Positions 1-8,839 are shown, counted from the first letter of the stretch. The stretch is DNA of 44,636 nucleotides from an uncultured Ruminococcus sp. (GCA_902765855.1 CACXBF010000017.1:1-44636), one strand, 5' to 3'. Program-made: numbers and translations. Notes: generated by a model not told the origin, from the sequence alone.

Positions 1-35
1 TATTCCTGGGTGTATTTCGGATTTTTTGAAGACAT
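1..35 (-). CDS. Start of a probable transposase OrfA (partial)
   Basis: Eleven codons are visible, reading MSSKNPKYTQE, with ATG at 35-33 and the Shine-Dalgarno (SD) site AAAGGAGG at about 41-48. The short basic N-terminus followed by YTQE resembles the beginning of IS3-family OrfA helix-turn-helix proteins, which typically start with a few basic residues and then Y(T/S)xEF. No domain can be seen in so little sequence, so the identity rests on resemblance and on the gene apparently interrupting its neighbour. Confidence 0.35.
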   Translation of the reverse strand, partial: MSSKNPKYTQE

Positions 36-100
36 TTTTATTCCTCCTTTTTCTGTCTTCTATTTTATCATACTTGTCCACTTTTTTATTATATATCCAA
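1..100 (-). mobile_element. End of an IS3-like insertion sequence (partial)
   Basis: On the minus strand, positions 35 down to 1 open a reading frame behind a perfect AAAGGAGG site. Upstream is a compact promoter and a GTGGACAAG motif (about 70-80), a sequence often found in the end region of IS3-family elements. The rest lies left of the window. The outer end cannot be fixed exactly but must lie between about 75 and 110, where the plus-strand gene regains natural protein sequence. The IS assignment is an inference from layout and 11 residues only. Confidence 0.4.
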
Positions 101-801
101 ATGAAAAACTGAACGGTAGCACTGTTAGTGAGGTAGATAAGCTAAAAATTAATGCTCGAATTAAAAAAGTCGAGAGCAAAAGGGATATGCTCATAGCAAG
201 AATAAATAATCTTAACGAGCTTGAACAGGAGCTTAATAAACTTACTAAGATAGAGCTTGTCGATGATAAGATAGACGAGCTTAGAAATACCGCAGTAGAA
301 ACAGCCGAAAAAGCAGCTATGAATGGCAGCAGCGTATCCGAAACTATTGATAATGTAGCTGAAACTTCAAGCGAGGTTATTAAGGAAGTTTTAGAACCTA
401 ACAAAATTAAGGAATCTGAAAATGATATGACAGAAGAACAGAATAAGCAAACTTATAAACAGGAAGAAAATAAACAAGCAGAAGCTGAAACGCAAACTTC
501 AGAAAAAGAAGAAAAAGCTGAAGATAAGCAACAAACTAATTTTGCTGACCAAGAACAAAAAACTGAGGATAAACCTCAAGAGAAAAAAACTCAAGCAAAT
601 AGCAATAATTTTTTGAAGAAAACCGGCTTAACACAAAAGCAGTTATTAGCAATCTTAAATACCGGCATAGCGATAAAGGTAGCTGAAACTATTCCAGACA
701 AGGAATACACGATAGCTTTTACTAAAGAAAATAAAGAAAAGATAAACCAAGTGCTTGAAGCTGTAAATACTCAAGTTCAAGGCAAGCATATGATGAGGTG
801 A
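10..801 (+). CDS. 5'-truncated conjugative-element protein with C-terminal shared module
   Basis: The frame is open from the left edge, but codons 1 to about 30 are translated insertion-sequence DNA, so the native start is lost. The native part begins near position 100. It contains a coiled-coil-like helical stretch (about residues 40-90), a long Glu/Lys/Gln-rich low-complexity linker (about 135-200) and a compact C-terminal module of about 45 residues (about 205-250) with the pattern L..tGI.....d...I.F.......I..vL. The same module ends the LRR protein next door and the ToxN protein at 25.5 kb. The gene ends 5 bp before the LRR gene and stands upstream of virD4. That is where PcfB/DUF3801 proteins sit in Tn1549-like elements, so an accessory transfer role is possible but unproven. 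No ATG occurs before residue 60. Confidence 0.6.
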   Translation: MYFGFFEDIFIPPFSVFYFIILVHFFIIYPNEKLNGSTVSEVDKLKINARIKKVESKRDMLIARINNLNELEQELNKLTKIELVDDKIDELRNTAVETAEKAAMNGSSVSETIDNVAETSSEVIKEVLEPNKIKESENDMTEEQNKQTYKQEENKQAEAETQTSEKEEKAEDKQQTNFADQEQKTEDKPQEKKTQANSNNFLKKTGLTQKQLLAILNTGIAIKVAETIPDKEYTIAFTKENKEKINQVLEAVNTQVQGKHMMR

Positions 802-805
802 TTTT

Positions 806-1660
806 GTGGATAGTTTAATTATTAAAGACAATACGGTTATAGCTTGTTCTGAAACTGATATTTTAAGTCTTAAAATCCCTGAAGGCGTTACCGCAATAAG
901 CGATAACGCTTTTTTTAATTTCAAAAGATTATCCGAGATACAATTACCAAGCTCACTTAAAAAAATCGGTGACAGAGCATTTGAAGGCTGTGAATCTTTG
1001 AAACTTATAAACATTGAAAATGTAAGTATGATTGGTGTCAGAGCGTTTGCAGGCTGTAAATCATTATCTAAAATACATTTTGGGGATAATATAGGATATC
1101 TTTGTAATGCAACATTTTGTGGCTGTACAGCTATTGAGGAAATAGATATTCCTAAAAATATATCCTACATCGGTTGTGAATGCTTTAAAGATTGTACTGG
1201 TCTTACTGATATAAAGCTTGCAGGTGTTATGGAGATTGACAACGGTGCTTTTGAGCATTGCACAGAACTATATAGTATAGCTTTTCCGTATTCACTACTA
1301 CATATTGCACCAAATGCTTTTTCTTTTTGCACAAAACTGCAATCAGTTATAATGCAAAACAGATTTATTGATATTGATGAAACTGCATTTGAATACAATG
1401 TCAATTTGATTATTAAAGCTGCTCAATTTTCAACAGCATATCATTATGCCATTGGAAATGGTTTTACATTTACACCAACGATAATTTCTGCCGATTATCG
1501 CATAGTGACAAATGAAGATGTAGCTATATTAAGTAAAGCAGGAATACTTTTTAGAATGAAAGTTATTGATAGTAGCACTGTTATAATTTCTTTTGATAAG
1601 TCGGCAAAGAGTAAAATCGAAAACTTGATAGGTTCTGACAAACATAACAGAGGTGAATAA
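806..1660 (+). CDS. BspA-type leucine-rich-repeat protein, cytosolic, with C-terminal shared module
   Basis: This 284-residue protein starts at GTG with a GAGGTG SD 5-6 bp upstream. Residues about 20-195 form about seven LRR_5 (BspA/Treponema pallidum type) repeats, seen as recurring I.d.AF.gC..L..I.lP units (GDRAFEGCESL, GVRAFAGCKSL). No signal peptide or membrane segment is visible, so it should stay in the cytoplasm, unlike most BspA-type proteins. After a linker, residues about 230-276 form the same C-terminal module as in the upstream truncated gene and the ToxN protein. It sits between two transfer genes and overlaps or abuts virD4, so it is probably co-transcribed. A protein-binding role is inferred from the repeat type; the partner is unknown. 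Confidence 0.8.
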   Translation: MDSLIIKDNTVIACSETDILSLKIPEGVTAISDNAFFNFKRLSEIQLPSSLKKIGDRAFEGCESLKLINIENVSMIGVRAFAGCKSLSKIHFGDNIGYLCNATFCGCTAIEEIDIPKNISYIGCECFKDCTGLTDIKLAGVMEIDNGAFEHCTELYSIAFPYSLLHIAPNAFSFCTKLQSVIMQNRFIDIDETAFEYNVNLIIKAAQFSTAYHYAIGNGFTFTPTIISADYRIVTNEDVAILSKAGILFRMKVIDSSTVIISFDKSAKSKIENLIGSDKHNRGE

Positions 1661-1661
1661 T

Positions 1662-3677
1662 TTGGAGAGTAAAAATAAACTTCGTGCGGAAAAAAGCAAA
1701 GCACCTATTATATATACTGGTATAGTTTTAGGTCTATTCTTTGTTCTTTTTATGATTTATGGTACATATAACTATATGCAATATACTGCTCGAATGAACT
1801 TAGACGAGCTAAGTATGCAACAGTTTATAGATTCTCTAAATGACCTTTTTAAATCATTTTATCTTCCATTTTCGTGGGAATTATTATGGACAATACTTGA
1901 ATGGCAGGTAACAAAGCTGTGGTGGGTATACCTTTGCGTTGTATTAGTTGTATTTATTATGGCTACATCAAATAACAGAGATGATTTCAAAGGTATGGAA
2001 CATGGCTCAACAAGATGGGCGAATAAATATGAAAAAAAGCGATTTACAGATAATACAGGTATTCCTTGTGGTGATAACTTCTACATAACCGTTTTTAATG
2101 TCAAAGGTGCGTTTTATTCAAGTCATAATCTGAATGAGATAGTCATTGGTGGTTCTGGTGCTGGTAAATCATTCCGTAAAATCAAGCCTGACATTATGCA
2201 AATGACAGGCTCATATGTTGTCACTGACCCATCGGGAGAGTTATACAGAGATTGTGCAAAACTATTAAAAGCAAATGGTTATAAAGTGCGTGTTTTTAAT
2301 CTTAATGACATTACCCTGTCAAACACATATAATCCGTTTAACTATATGGTTACTGATACAGACGCTATAAATGTTGCGGATTTATTTATTAAAAACACTG
2401 CTGGAGAGGGGGAAAAAGATGATTTCTGGTCCGCATCAGCAAAAGAAATGCTGTTTATGATTATGCTGTATCTCTTTAAAGCTCCTGATGAAACAAAGTC
2501 ATTTAGCAGAATTGTAAAATTGCTTACATCACTTCAATTCAAAAATGGAGCAATAGACGAAAACTGTGAAATTGCTAAGTGTATAAAAAGACATCAGCAA
2601 AGGGAAGGTACTATTGATGATGCAGTATCAATCTACTGGAATTCAATTAAGGGTACACCGGAAGAAACATTAGGAAGTATAACAAAAACGCTTTCAACAA
2701 GACTTAGCTTGTGGGCTATAAAAGAAGTAGATATGCTAACATCTACTGATGAAATGGATTTTGACGATATTGGAGTACATAAAACTGCAATATTTTTGAT
2801 TATTCCTGCAGCTCGTCAAACATACAAGGCTTTAGCAAATATCTTCTATACACAGCTTTTTGAGCGTTTAATGTATATTGCGAGCTTAAAATATAACAAT
2901 AGATTGCCTTTGTTAGTTTCCTGTGAACTTGACGAATTTGCCAATATCGGCAGAATACCAAATTTCTCAGAAACATTAGCGGTTGTTCGTAAGTATAACA
3001 TCAGACTTTGTATAGTTCTCCAGGGCTTGTCACAGCTTAAGGCTATATACGAAAAGACCTGGGAAAGTATTATTGGTAACTGCTCAATATTTACCTTTCT
3101 CGGCACAAATGATACAGACAGCATGGAATATGTATCTAAAAAGCTTGGTAAAACAACAGTAAGAGTCGACAGTCGAAGCTATAACAGAGGCAATCAGGGC
3201 GGTGGTTCTGATAGCGAAAGTTATATAGCTCGTGAACTTTTAGCACCTGATGAAATACCAAAAGCACTAAAACGAGGAAGGAATGGCAAATGTATTATAT
3301 TTGTTGATGAATTTTATCCTTTCTTTATTGATAAATTTGATACATTACAGCACCCGAAAATATCAGAGGTTGGCAGTGACAGAGGAGAATCTCAAAAGAA
3401 TAACTCCGATATTACTGTTGATTTTGCTGAAATTAAGTCTAATAGAGAAAAGTGTTATGTCGAAAGACAGCAAAAGGCTCAGCAAATATTAAGAGCAATT
3501 ATGTCAGATGATTATGAGGAAGATATTGCATTTAAGAAAAGTCAAGAGAAATTTACTAAAGAAAAGCTTAGACGGATTTTCGATAGTAATAATAACGAGC
3601 TTGTGACATTTAATGGTGATGATATTAAGGCTGATAATTATATTAACCTTAATGAGGTTAAGGAGGATGAGCAATGA
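1662..3677 (+). CDS. virD4: VirD4/TraG-type conjugal coupling protein
   Basis: This type IV coupling ATPase links the relaxosome to the secretion channel at the membrane. Two N-terminal transmembrane segments (about 15-40 and 85-105) are followed by the family signature HGSTRWA, Walker A GGSGAGKS (about 162-169), the VTDPSGELY motif and Walker B LLVSCELDEFAN (about 418-430). The length of about 671 residues is usual. TTG at 1662 is preferred because AGAGGTG lies 6 bp upstream. GTG at 1653 is within that site and would leave no room. The gene overlaps the upstream LRR gene's SD region and shares ATGA with the next gene, indicating translational coupling in a transfer operon. Confidence 0.93.
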   Translation: MESKNKLRAEKSKAPIIYTGIVLGLFFVLFMIYGTYNYMQYTARMNLDELSMQQFIDSLNDLFKSFYLPFSWELLWTILEWQVTKLWWVYLCVVLVVFIMATSNNRDDFKGMEHGSTRWANKYEKKRFTDNTGIPCGDNFYITVFNVKGAFYSSHNLNEIVIGGSGAGKSFRKIKPDIMQMTGSYVVTDPSGELYRDCAKLLKANGYKVRVFNLNDITLSNTYNPFNYMVTDTDAINVADLFIKNTAGEGEKDDFWSASAKEMLFMIMLYLFKAPDETKSFSRIVKLLTSLQFKNGAIDENCEIAKCIKRHQQREGTIDDAVSIYWNSIKGTPEETLGSITKTLSTRLSLWAIKEVDMLTSTDEMDFDDIGVHKTAIFLIIPAARQTYKALANIFYTQLFERLMYIASLKYNNRLPLLVSCELDEFANIGRIPNFSETLAVVRKYNIRLCIVLQGLSQLKAIYEKTWESIIGNCSIFTFLGTNDTDSMEYVSKKLGKTTVRVDSRSYNRGNQGGGSDSESYIARELLAPDEIPKALKRGRNGKCIIFVDEFYPFFIDKFDTLQHPKISEVGSDRGESQKNNSDITVDFAEIKSNREKCYVERQQKAQQILRAIMSDDYEEDIAFKKSQEKFTKEKLRRIFDSNNNELVTFNGDDIKADNYINLNEVKEDEQ

Positions 3678-4516
3678 GCTTATATGATGAACTTGGCGAT
3701 GAAGTACGAAATAAAACTCGAAACCTAATGCAGAATATTCAACAACTAAGACAACTGATAGACACTTTTATAAAGAATAGTAAAACTGAAAATCAAGCTA
3801 CACATAAATTCGTAAGTGATGTTGTCAACGACAACCCACTTACGAATTTTACATTTACAGGAAAAGATACGGATTTATCATATTTTTTGCAATCTGAAAG
3901 AATGCCTGTATCTGCTATACGCAATATTGCTGATTCGGATATTAAGGACGCTGTTACAAACACATTTGTTAAAGCTGCTGAAAACGATTTAATAGAACTT
4001 GACGGCAACGATATTAAAATAACAGAAAAAGGAAAAGAAAAAATAAATAAACCTGATTTTATAAAATCAGCACAAAAAGACCAATCTGAAGCCTACAATC
4101 AAAAAATAAACTCTACTCTAAGTAAAGGCTGTATGCCAAATGAAGCACAGATGTGTGCTGAACTTACGGGAGATTACATAAATGATTTTACATTTTTTAA
4201 TCATTCAGATAAGCTCGACCTTTCTACAGTCATCAGTCACCCAGATAAACAGCTTTCAAGTAAGATTTTATCAAATGTAAAGCAATGGCAGGCTAATGGT
4301 GCAGTAACCGTCAAAGACGGTGTTGCAACAGTTACAGATATGGGCAAGCAAATGTTAAAAATGCCTGAATTTCAGTCCATAGCGTATAATCCAGTGGCAG
4401 AAAAAGCTTTATCTGCCACTGGAGCTGGCAAGGTGATTGTAGCAACTAAAAAAGTTGTACAAGCTATGCAGTCAGTACAACAAGCAACAAATACAATAAG
4501 CAAAGGTTCACGCTAA
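3674..4516 (+). CDS. Unknown transfer-operon protein with internal duplication
   Basis: This 280-residue soluble, helical protein is of unrecognised family. It starts at ATG overlapping the virD4 stop by 4 bp, with AAGGAGG upstream. Two halves look duplicated. The first (about 70-135) ends in an I.iTekGKekinkPdFiksA block and the second (about 185-237) ends in atvTdmGKqmLkmPeFqsiA. Both are preceded by a helix pair, suggesting tandem winged-helix-like units. No signal peptide is visible; the C-terminus is a Val/Ala/Gln-rich amphipathic helix. A strong terminator follows, so it closes the first transfer transcript. Its place between coupling protein and pilin genes implies a role in conjugation, but nothing in the sequence shows the activity. 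Confidence 0.7.
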   Translation: MSLYDELGDEVRNKTRNLMQNIQQLRQLIDTFIKNSKTENQATHKFVSDVVNDNPLTNFTFTGKDTDLSYFLQSERMPVSAIRNIADSDIKDAVTNTFVKAAENDLIELDGNDIKITEKGKEKINKPDFIKSAQKDQSEAYNQKINSTLSKGCMPNEAQMCAELTGDYINDFTFFNHSDKLDLSTVISHPDKQLSSKILSNVKQWQANGAVTVKDGVATVTDMGKQMLKMPEFQSIAYNPVAEKALSATGAGKVIVATKKVVQAMQSVQQATNTISKGSR

Positions 4517-4518
4517 TA

Positions 4519-4550
4519 AGCTCCGAGAAGTTAAATTCTCGGAGCTTTTT
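4519..4550 (+). terminator. Rho-independent terminator
   Basis: An 11-bp perfect stem (AGCTCCGAGAA at 4519-4529 with its complement at 4536-4546) and a 6-nt loop are followed by a T run. It ends the virD4 transcript before the pilin gene. Confidence 0.9.
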
Positions 4551-4652
4551 ATATAGATATTTTTCTTTCAAGGAGGTGTTGCTAATCAAAACATAAACTG
4601 TCCGAATAAAAGCCATTACATAAGATATTAAATTTAAAGGAGTTTGAAAACC

Positions 4653-5015
4653 ATGAGTAACATTAAAAAGGTAACAAAAAAGAATAAGTCAATTAAGAGT
4701 GCAGTTAAAAAAATGCAAAAAATAACATTTGTTGCTTCAATCATTGCAACAATTATGATTATGTCAACAATGACAGCCTTTGCAACACCATCAGGTGCAA
4801 ATACAACTACAATGAACTCTCTTATAGGAATAGTTATGTGGGTTGTCAGAGGTGCTATATTGTTCATTGGTGCTATACCTGCACTTATTAAGGTTGTTCA
4901 AGGACACCAGAATGAAGATGCTCGTGAAAGAAATGGTGGTCTTGTAGGTATTGCGATTGCAGGTGTGGCTATAGGTGCTACATTTGCTGTAGAACCACTT
5001 TTGTCAAGTTTCTAA
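4653..5015 (+). CDS. VirB2/TrbC-like pilin (Maff2-like conjugal protein)
   Basis: The protein has about 120 residues. A long Lys-rich N-terminus plus a hydrophobic core ends in TAFA, a good signal-peptidase site (about residue 41-44). Two further hydrophobic segments (about 55-78 and 95-113) flank a charged loop (HQNEDARERNGG). Short secreted two-helix proteins of this layout next to VirB6 and VirB4 genes are VirB2/TrbC or Maff2-type pilin or channel proteins. ATG at 4653 is chosen because AAAGGAG lies 10 bp upstream; the in-frame TTG at 4644 is only 1 bp from that site. The gene has its own leader after the preceding terminator and a hairpin after it, so it may be expressed above its neighbours. 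Confidence 0.75.
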   Translation: MSNIKKVTKKNKSIKSAVKKMQKITFVASIIATIMIMSTMTAFATPSGANTTTMNSLIGIVMWVVRGAILFIGAIPALIKVVQGHQNEDARERNGGLVGIAIAGVAIGATFAVEPLLSSF

Positions 5016-5027
5016 AGAATGATTACT

Positions 5028-5079
5028 AATAGAGCAACCGACACCGTTGAGAAGGGGCGGCGGTGTCGCTTTCTCTATT
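5028..5079 (+). terminator. Intergenic hairpin between pilin and VirB6 genes (attenuator or processing site)
   Basis: Arms CGACACCG (5039-5046) and CGGTGTCG (5061-5068) are nested in a weaker outer pair AATAGAG/CTCTATT. The right arm runs into a pyrimidine-rich but not pure-T stretch, so it is a weak terminator or mRNA-stabilising hairpin. Confidence 0.55.
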
Positions 5080-5104
5080 ATTAACTTAAAGAAAGGAGAT
5101 ATGT

Positions 5105-8002
5105 ATGTCACCTTTATCAACTTCGTCAAAATATCGACAGACAATAAATAAAAAGCTTATTCGACTTATTGCTATTGTTCTGATGATTATGACTATACTA
5201 TCATCTATAGGTGCTTTGCAAAGTAATGCAGCAGCAAATTTTAATATAAGTAATTCTACCTTATCGACAACAGATGTTGCCGCAGATGGTAAGATTGTAA
5301 TGAATATTAAGGTTAATGGTACAGGTACAGTTAATCAATATGCTTACTGGTATCGTAAGGAAAGCGAATCTGCATGGTATGCTCTTACTTCATCTAACTG
5401 GGTATCATCAAATAACTTTATTATGTATCCGAGCAGATATTCAAGGATTATGTCTGATACTAATTCCCGATGGATTATTCGATTAGCTGCCAAAGATACA
5501 ACCGGAGCTGAATCTTCAAAAACATTCTATGTAACAGTTGGTCAACCTAAAATTACTATTGATACTTTTACTGCTCCTGATTTAACTTTAGGACAAAGCA
5601 TAAATCTTAAAACTACTTTGTCAGATACAGTAAGTGGATTTTCATATCGGTATAAGTATACATATGTTGATAAATCAGGTACAGAACGCTTAATTACAGA
5701 TTTTCAGAATAATGCAAATTATACTTGGTCTACTGCTAATAATGGTACTTTGCCTGAGAATGCTAATTGTACACTAAAGGTTTATGTCAAAGAAAATAAC
5801 GGCTATGCCAAACAAGCTACAAAAACTACGACTATTAAGATTACTAAGCCAACTTATCCTGATGTCAATATATCATCGTTTAGTGCTTCAAAAAGTGGTT
5901 ATGTTGGTGATTCGGTTACTCTCAAGGCTTCTGTTTCAAGCGGAACAGCACCTTATGAGTATCAATACAGCTATGATGATGCTAAAGGTATAAAACATAT
6001 AATTACAGCTTATACAGCTGGTAAAACCTCAACAACTTGGAATACCTCTTCCCTATCTGCCGGCGATTATACGATAAGGGTTGAGGTCAGGGATAAAAAC
6101 AAAAAAACTGCAACAAAAACAAGTACAATAAGCCTGAAATCAAGAAGCGTTAAAGGCTCAATATCAACTATGGAAATGAGCTACACGCAAAATGACGAAT
6201 GGTATCCGAATGTAAGATTTCAGGTTAATATAAGTGATGAAACCACTGCCCCCTCACCGTATAAGTACAAAGTTCAGTATAAAAAAAGCAGTGATAAGAA
6301 TTATACTAATTTAAGTGATTTCAAGACTTATAGCGGTAGTACCCAGATAGAGCTTCTCCCTACCTCGAAAGATATTGGCACATATAATTATCGCCTTATT
6401 GTTCGTGATAAAAATAATAAGGAATATACAATAAATGCTTCATCAACCTTTGAGATTAAATATAACGCACTAAAATTTAATTTTAATGCGTCTACAAAAG
6501 AATTTCTTACAGGTGGTGGCGACCAAAAGTCGACACTTACAGTTTCTGATGTTAAAGGCGGAAACGGCAAGGATATACAGTATAAATTTGAGTATACGAA
6601 ATACGCAGACTTAACAACAGCTTCTCCAAAACTTGATAGCAACGCAACTTGGACAACTCTCAAGGACTGGTCAGAAGAAAGTACATCAGAACTTATCGTT
6701 GATAAGCAGGAGGACGCAGGCTATTATGCTGTGAGAGTATCTGTTCAGAATAAGGATAATACAGATAGCTCTAAAATATCGACTAAAACCATTGATAAAA
6801 TAAAAGTAAAAAAGCCTGTCGAAGTTGCTCTTACTGATATAAACAATCTTATTACAAAAATAGATACTTGGATGAGTAATAGTCTTACCGATACACAATT
6901 TACTACTATAAAAGAGTGGGAAAATTTTAATAATGGTGCTAATCTACAAATATACGACTATCATTTCAGCGAGTTTCAGGTTGCGTATGATACCGCTAAA
7001 GATGCTGCTAATCACGATAAAAGCGAATACTCTAAGATATATAAGAATCTTGATGATGAATTCACTAAGCTAAAAACATTCTTTAAAAGTAATGAGTTCA
7101 GAAGTTATTCTCCAGATGGTGGTGAAAACACAGACTGGTCATCACCTATGGCAATCTGCAATTTCATATTTGATACATTTGTAAACTATCTTGTAATGGT
7201 AATAGATTGTTTCAGTATGTTAGCAGGTAATGGTAAAACCTCTGTTACTTTCTTTTCCGGATTTGATTATAACCAAATTGCTCAGGTAATATATCCTGTA
7301 TTTCAAGCTATTGCCTATGCCTTAATAGTTATACTTGTTGGAGTTAATGCTATAGAATCAGCCTTTCAATACGAAATGTTCACACTCAGAGGTGGATTCA
7401 AAATTGCTGTTAGACTAATATTTGCAAAGGTTTTTGTAGATTTATCTCTTACAATATGTCAATCTATTATATCTATTGGTGTGGGCTGGACAAATCAAAT
7501 TTTGGAATTAACAAAGGGAATATTGAATAATTTACAATTAACTCTTACGGGTCCAGATGCTTCTGGATTATGGATAGTTGGTTGGATTGTTGATTTCTTT
7601 ACAGGACTGCTCTTTGTTATAATTATCGGTCCGGTTGCGATTGCTTTAGCGATTGCAGCTTTTTGCTTAATGTGTAAATTATTTATTCGTTGTTTTGAGA
7701 TTGCAATGCTCCAATGTGTATCCCCTGCTTTCTTTGCTTGCATTTGTGGAGAAGCAACTAAAGAATATTTCAAGAGATTCATGATTTCATACTTATCTGT
7801 TGTACTTGATGTTGTGTTTACAGCTGTTGTTTTCTATATTTATGCACAATATTTAAATGGTTTCATTACTGATATAAGTATAACAAAACCAGATGATATA
7901 TTGAATACTCAAATGGGATTTTTCTCTTTTATATTTGTTTCAATCGGTGCATTCATACTTATGATAAAAACCCCAAGAGTTCTCAAAAATTTAGTAGCAT
8001 AG
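5105..8002 (+). CDS. VirB6/TrbL-like membrane protein with large Ig-like ectodomain
   Basis: This 965-residue protein has an N-terminal signal or anchor segment (about 15-40). It then has about 600 extracellular residues made of repeated beta-sandwich units rich in Tyr and Thr/Ser. These are built on Y.Y.Y-type strands (PYEYQYSY, FSYRYKYTY, PYKYKVQY), resembling triple-tyrosine/Ig-like domains. From about residue 680 there are six or so transmembrane helices with a hydrophobic pattern typical of VirB6/TrbL channel components. ATG at 5105 has GAAAGGAG 6 bp upstream; the out-of-frame ATG at 5101 is too close. Fusion of cell-surface adhesin-like repeats to a mating-channel subunit suggests contact with the recipient or wall, which is an inference. 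Its neighbours are the pilin gene and a lipoprotein gene. Confidence 0.8.
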   Translation: MSPLSTSSKYRQTINKKLIRLIAIVLMIMTILSSIGALQSNAAANFNISNSTLSTTDVAADGKIVMNIKVNGTGTVNQYAYWYRKESESAWYALTSSNWVSSNNFIMYPSRYSRIMSDTNSRWIIRLAAKDTTGAESSKTFYVTVGQPKITIDTFTAPDLTLGQSINLKTTLSDTVSGFSYRYKYTYVDKSGTERLITDFQNNANYTWSTANNGTLPENANCTLKVYVKENNGYAKQATKTTTIKITKPTYPDVNISSFSASKSGYVGDSVTLKASVSSGTAPYEYQYSYDDAKGIKHIITAYTAGKTSTTWNTSSLSAGDYTIRVEVRDKNKKTATKTSTISLKSRSVKGSISTMEMSYTQNDEWYPNVRFQVNISDETTAPSPYKYKVQYKKSSDKNYTNLSDFKTYSGSTQIELLPTSKDIGTYNYRLIVRDKNNKEYTINASSTFEIKYNALKFNFNASTKEFLTGGGDQKSTLTVSDVKGGNGKDIQYKFEYTKYADLTTASPKLDSNATWTTLKDWSEESTSELIVDKQEDAGYYAVRVSVQNKDNTDSSKISTKTIDKIKVKKPVEVALTDINNLITKIDTWMSNSLTDTQFTTIKEWENFNNGANLQIYDYHFSEFQVAYDTAKDAANHDKSEYSKIYKNLDDEFTKLKTFFKSNEFRSYSPDGGENTDWSSPMAICNFIFDTFVNYLVMVIDCFSMLAGNGKTSVTFFSGFDYNQIAQVIYPVFQAIAYALIVILVGVNAIESAFQYEMFTLRGGFKIAVRLIFAKVFVDLSLTICQSIISIGVGWTNQILELTKGILNNLQLTLTGPDASGLWIVGWIVDFFTGLLFVIIIGPVAIALAIAAFCLMCKLFIRCFEIAMLQCVSPAFFACICGEATKEYFKRFMISYLSVVLDVVFTAVVFYIYAQYLNGFITDISITKPDDILNTQMGFFSFIFVSIGAFILMIKTPRVLKNLVA

Positions 8003-8004
8003 TA

Positions 8005-8033
8005 TTGAAATAAAAATCACTTTATGGTATTAT
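8005..8033 (+). promoter_or_regulatory. Promoter for the LRR lipoprotein gene
   Basis: TTGAAA, a 17-bp spacer, then TATTAT, 31 bp before the gene's ATG. Confidence 0.6.
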
Positions 8034-8064
8034 AATAATCATAGTATTTGAAAGGATTGATTAT

Positions 8065-8829
8065 ATGAAAAACAAAGTGAAAATAACTACTTTAATATTA
8101 GCTTTGATGGTATCTATGGTAAGTATAGTTGGTTGTTCTAATAACAATTCAACAAGCACAGAAGCAAATGTATCAAGCAACTCTTCAATAGAATCGTCTG
8201 CAGAAAGTTCTATAGAAGAATCCTCTACCCTTGAATCATCTGCTGAAATATCATCTGAAACAACAAGTACAGCAGAAAGCAGTATAAGTAGCAGTAGTAA
8301 TAGTTCTGCTGTTGACCCTGCTGTTGAAGAACGCTCATATAGCAAAGAGGAAACATACAAGCCACAACCAACTAAGTTTTCTGATTACAGTTATTATCCG
8401 GCAGGAAATAGTTATTGCTACTCAGGTAGTGCCAGCAAAGTGATAATCCCATCGGAATTTACCGAGTGTCCGGGATTTAACTATGATAATGATGTAAAAG
8501 AAATTATTGTTCCTGAAACAGTAACTAAAATACCAAAGGGAGCTTTTACAGGCTGTACAAACCTTGAAAAACTTGTAATCTTAAATCCTGACTGTGAGAT
8601 TGAAGACGGCAGAATCCTTCCGAAAGCAGACCCTAATGCCAAGTATAATTCATATAACAATAAACTTATTAATATTTACTGTTATTTTAGGTCTGATAAA
8701 ACTATTCCTAAACAACGCTTAGTTGGTATACAGGGTTGCAGTAAGGTATTCAATGCTCTTGGCGGCAGCTATACAGGCAAGGACTTTGATAAGTGCATGC
8801 ACGACTTAGCAGAGGAATCATACGAATAA
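8065..8829 (+). CDS. Secreted lipoprotein with Ser/Glu linker and BspA-like repeat domain
   Basis: This 254-residue protein has a clear lipobox signal peptide (hydrophobic core then SIVGCSNN, lipidated Cys near residue 24). A Ser/Glu/Thr-rich low-complexity linker (about 30-95) probably spans the cell wall. The C-terminal domain carries one to two LRR_5-type units (IIVPETVTKIPKGAFTGC) in a region with many aromatic residues and two to four cysteines. It has its own promoter and terminator, so it is expressed separately from the transfer operon. A surface recognition role is plausible from the BspA repeat type; the ligand is unknown. The element thus encodes one cytosolic and one surface LRR protein. 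Confidence 0.78.
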   Translation: MKNKVKITTLILALMVSMVSIVGCSNNNSTSTEANVSSNSSIESSAESSIEESSTLESSAEISSETTSTAESSISSSSNSSAVDPAVEERSYSKEETYKPQPTKFSDYSYYPAGNSYCYSGSASKVIIPSEFTECPGFNYDNDVKEIIVPETVTKIPKGAFTGCTNLEKLVILNPDCEIEDGRILPKADPNAKYNSYNNKLINIYCYFRSDKTIPKQRLVGIQGCSKVFNALGGSYTGKDFDKCMHDLAEESYE

Positions 8830-8839
8830 AGCCAAAAAT

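Noticed and set aside
4567-4600. Ribosome-site-like AAGGAGG before a TTG after the first terminator
   Set aside because: It would encode only about six residues (TTG to TAA); no pairing suggests a leader-peptide attenuator.
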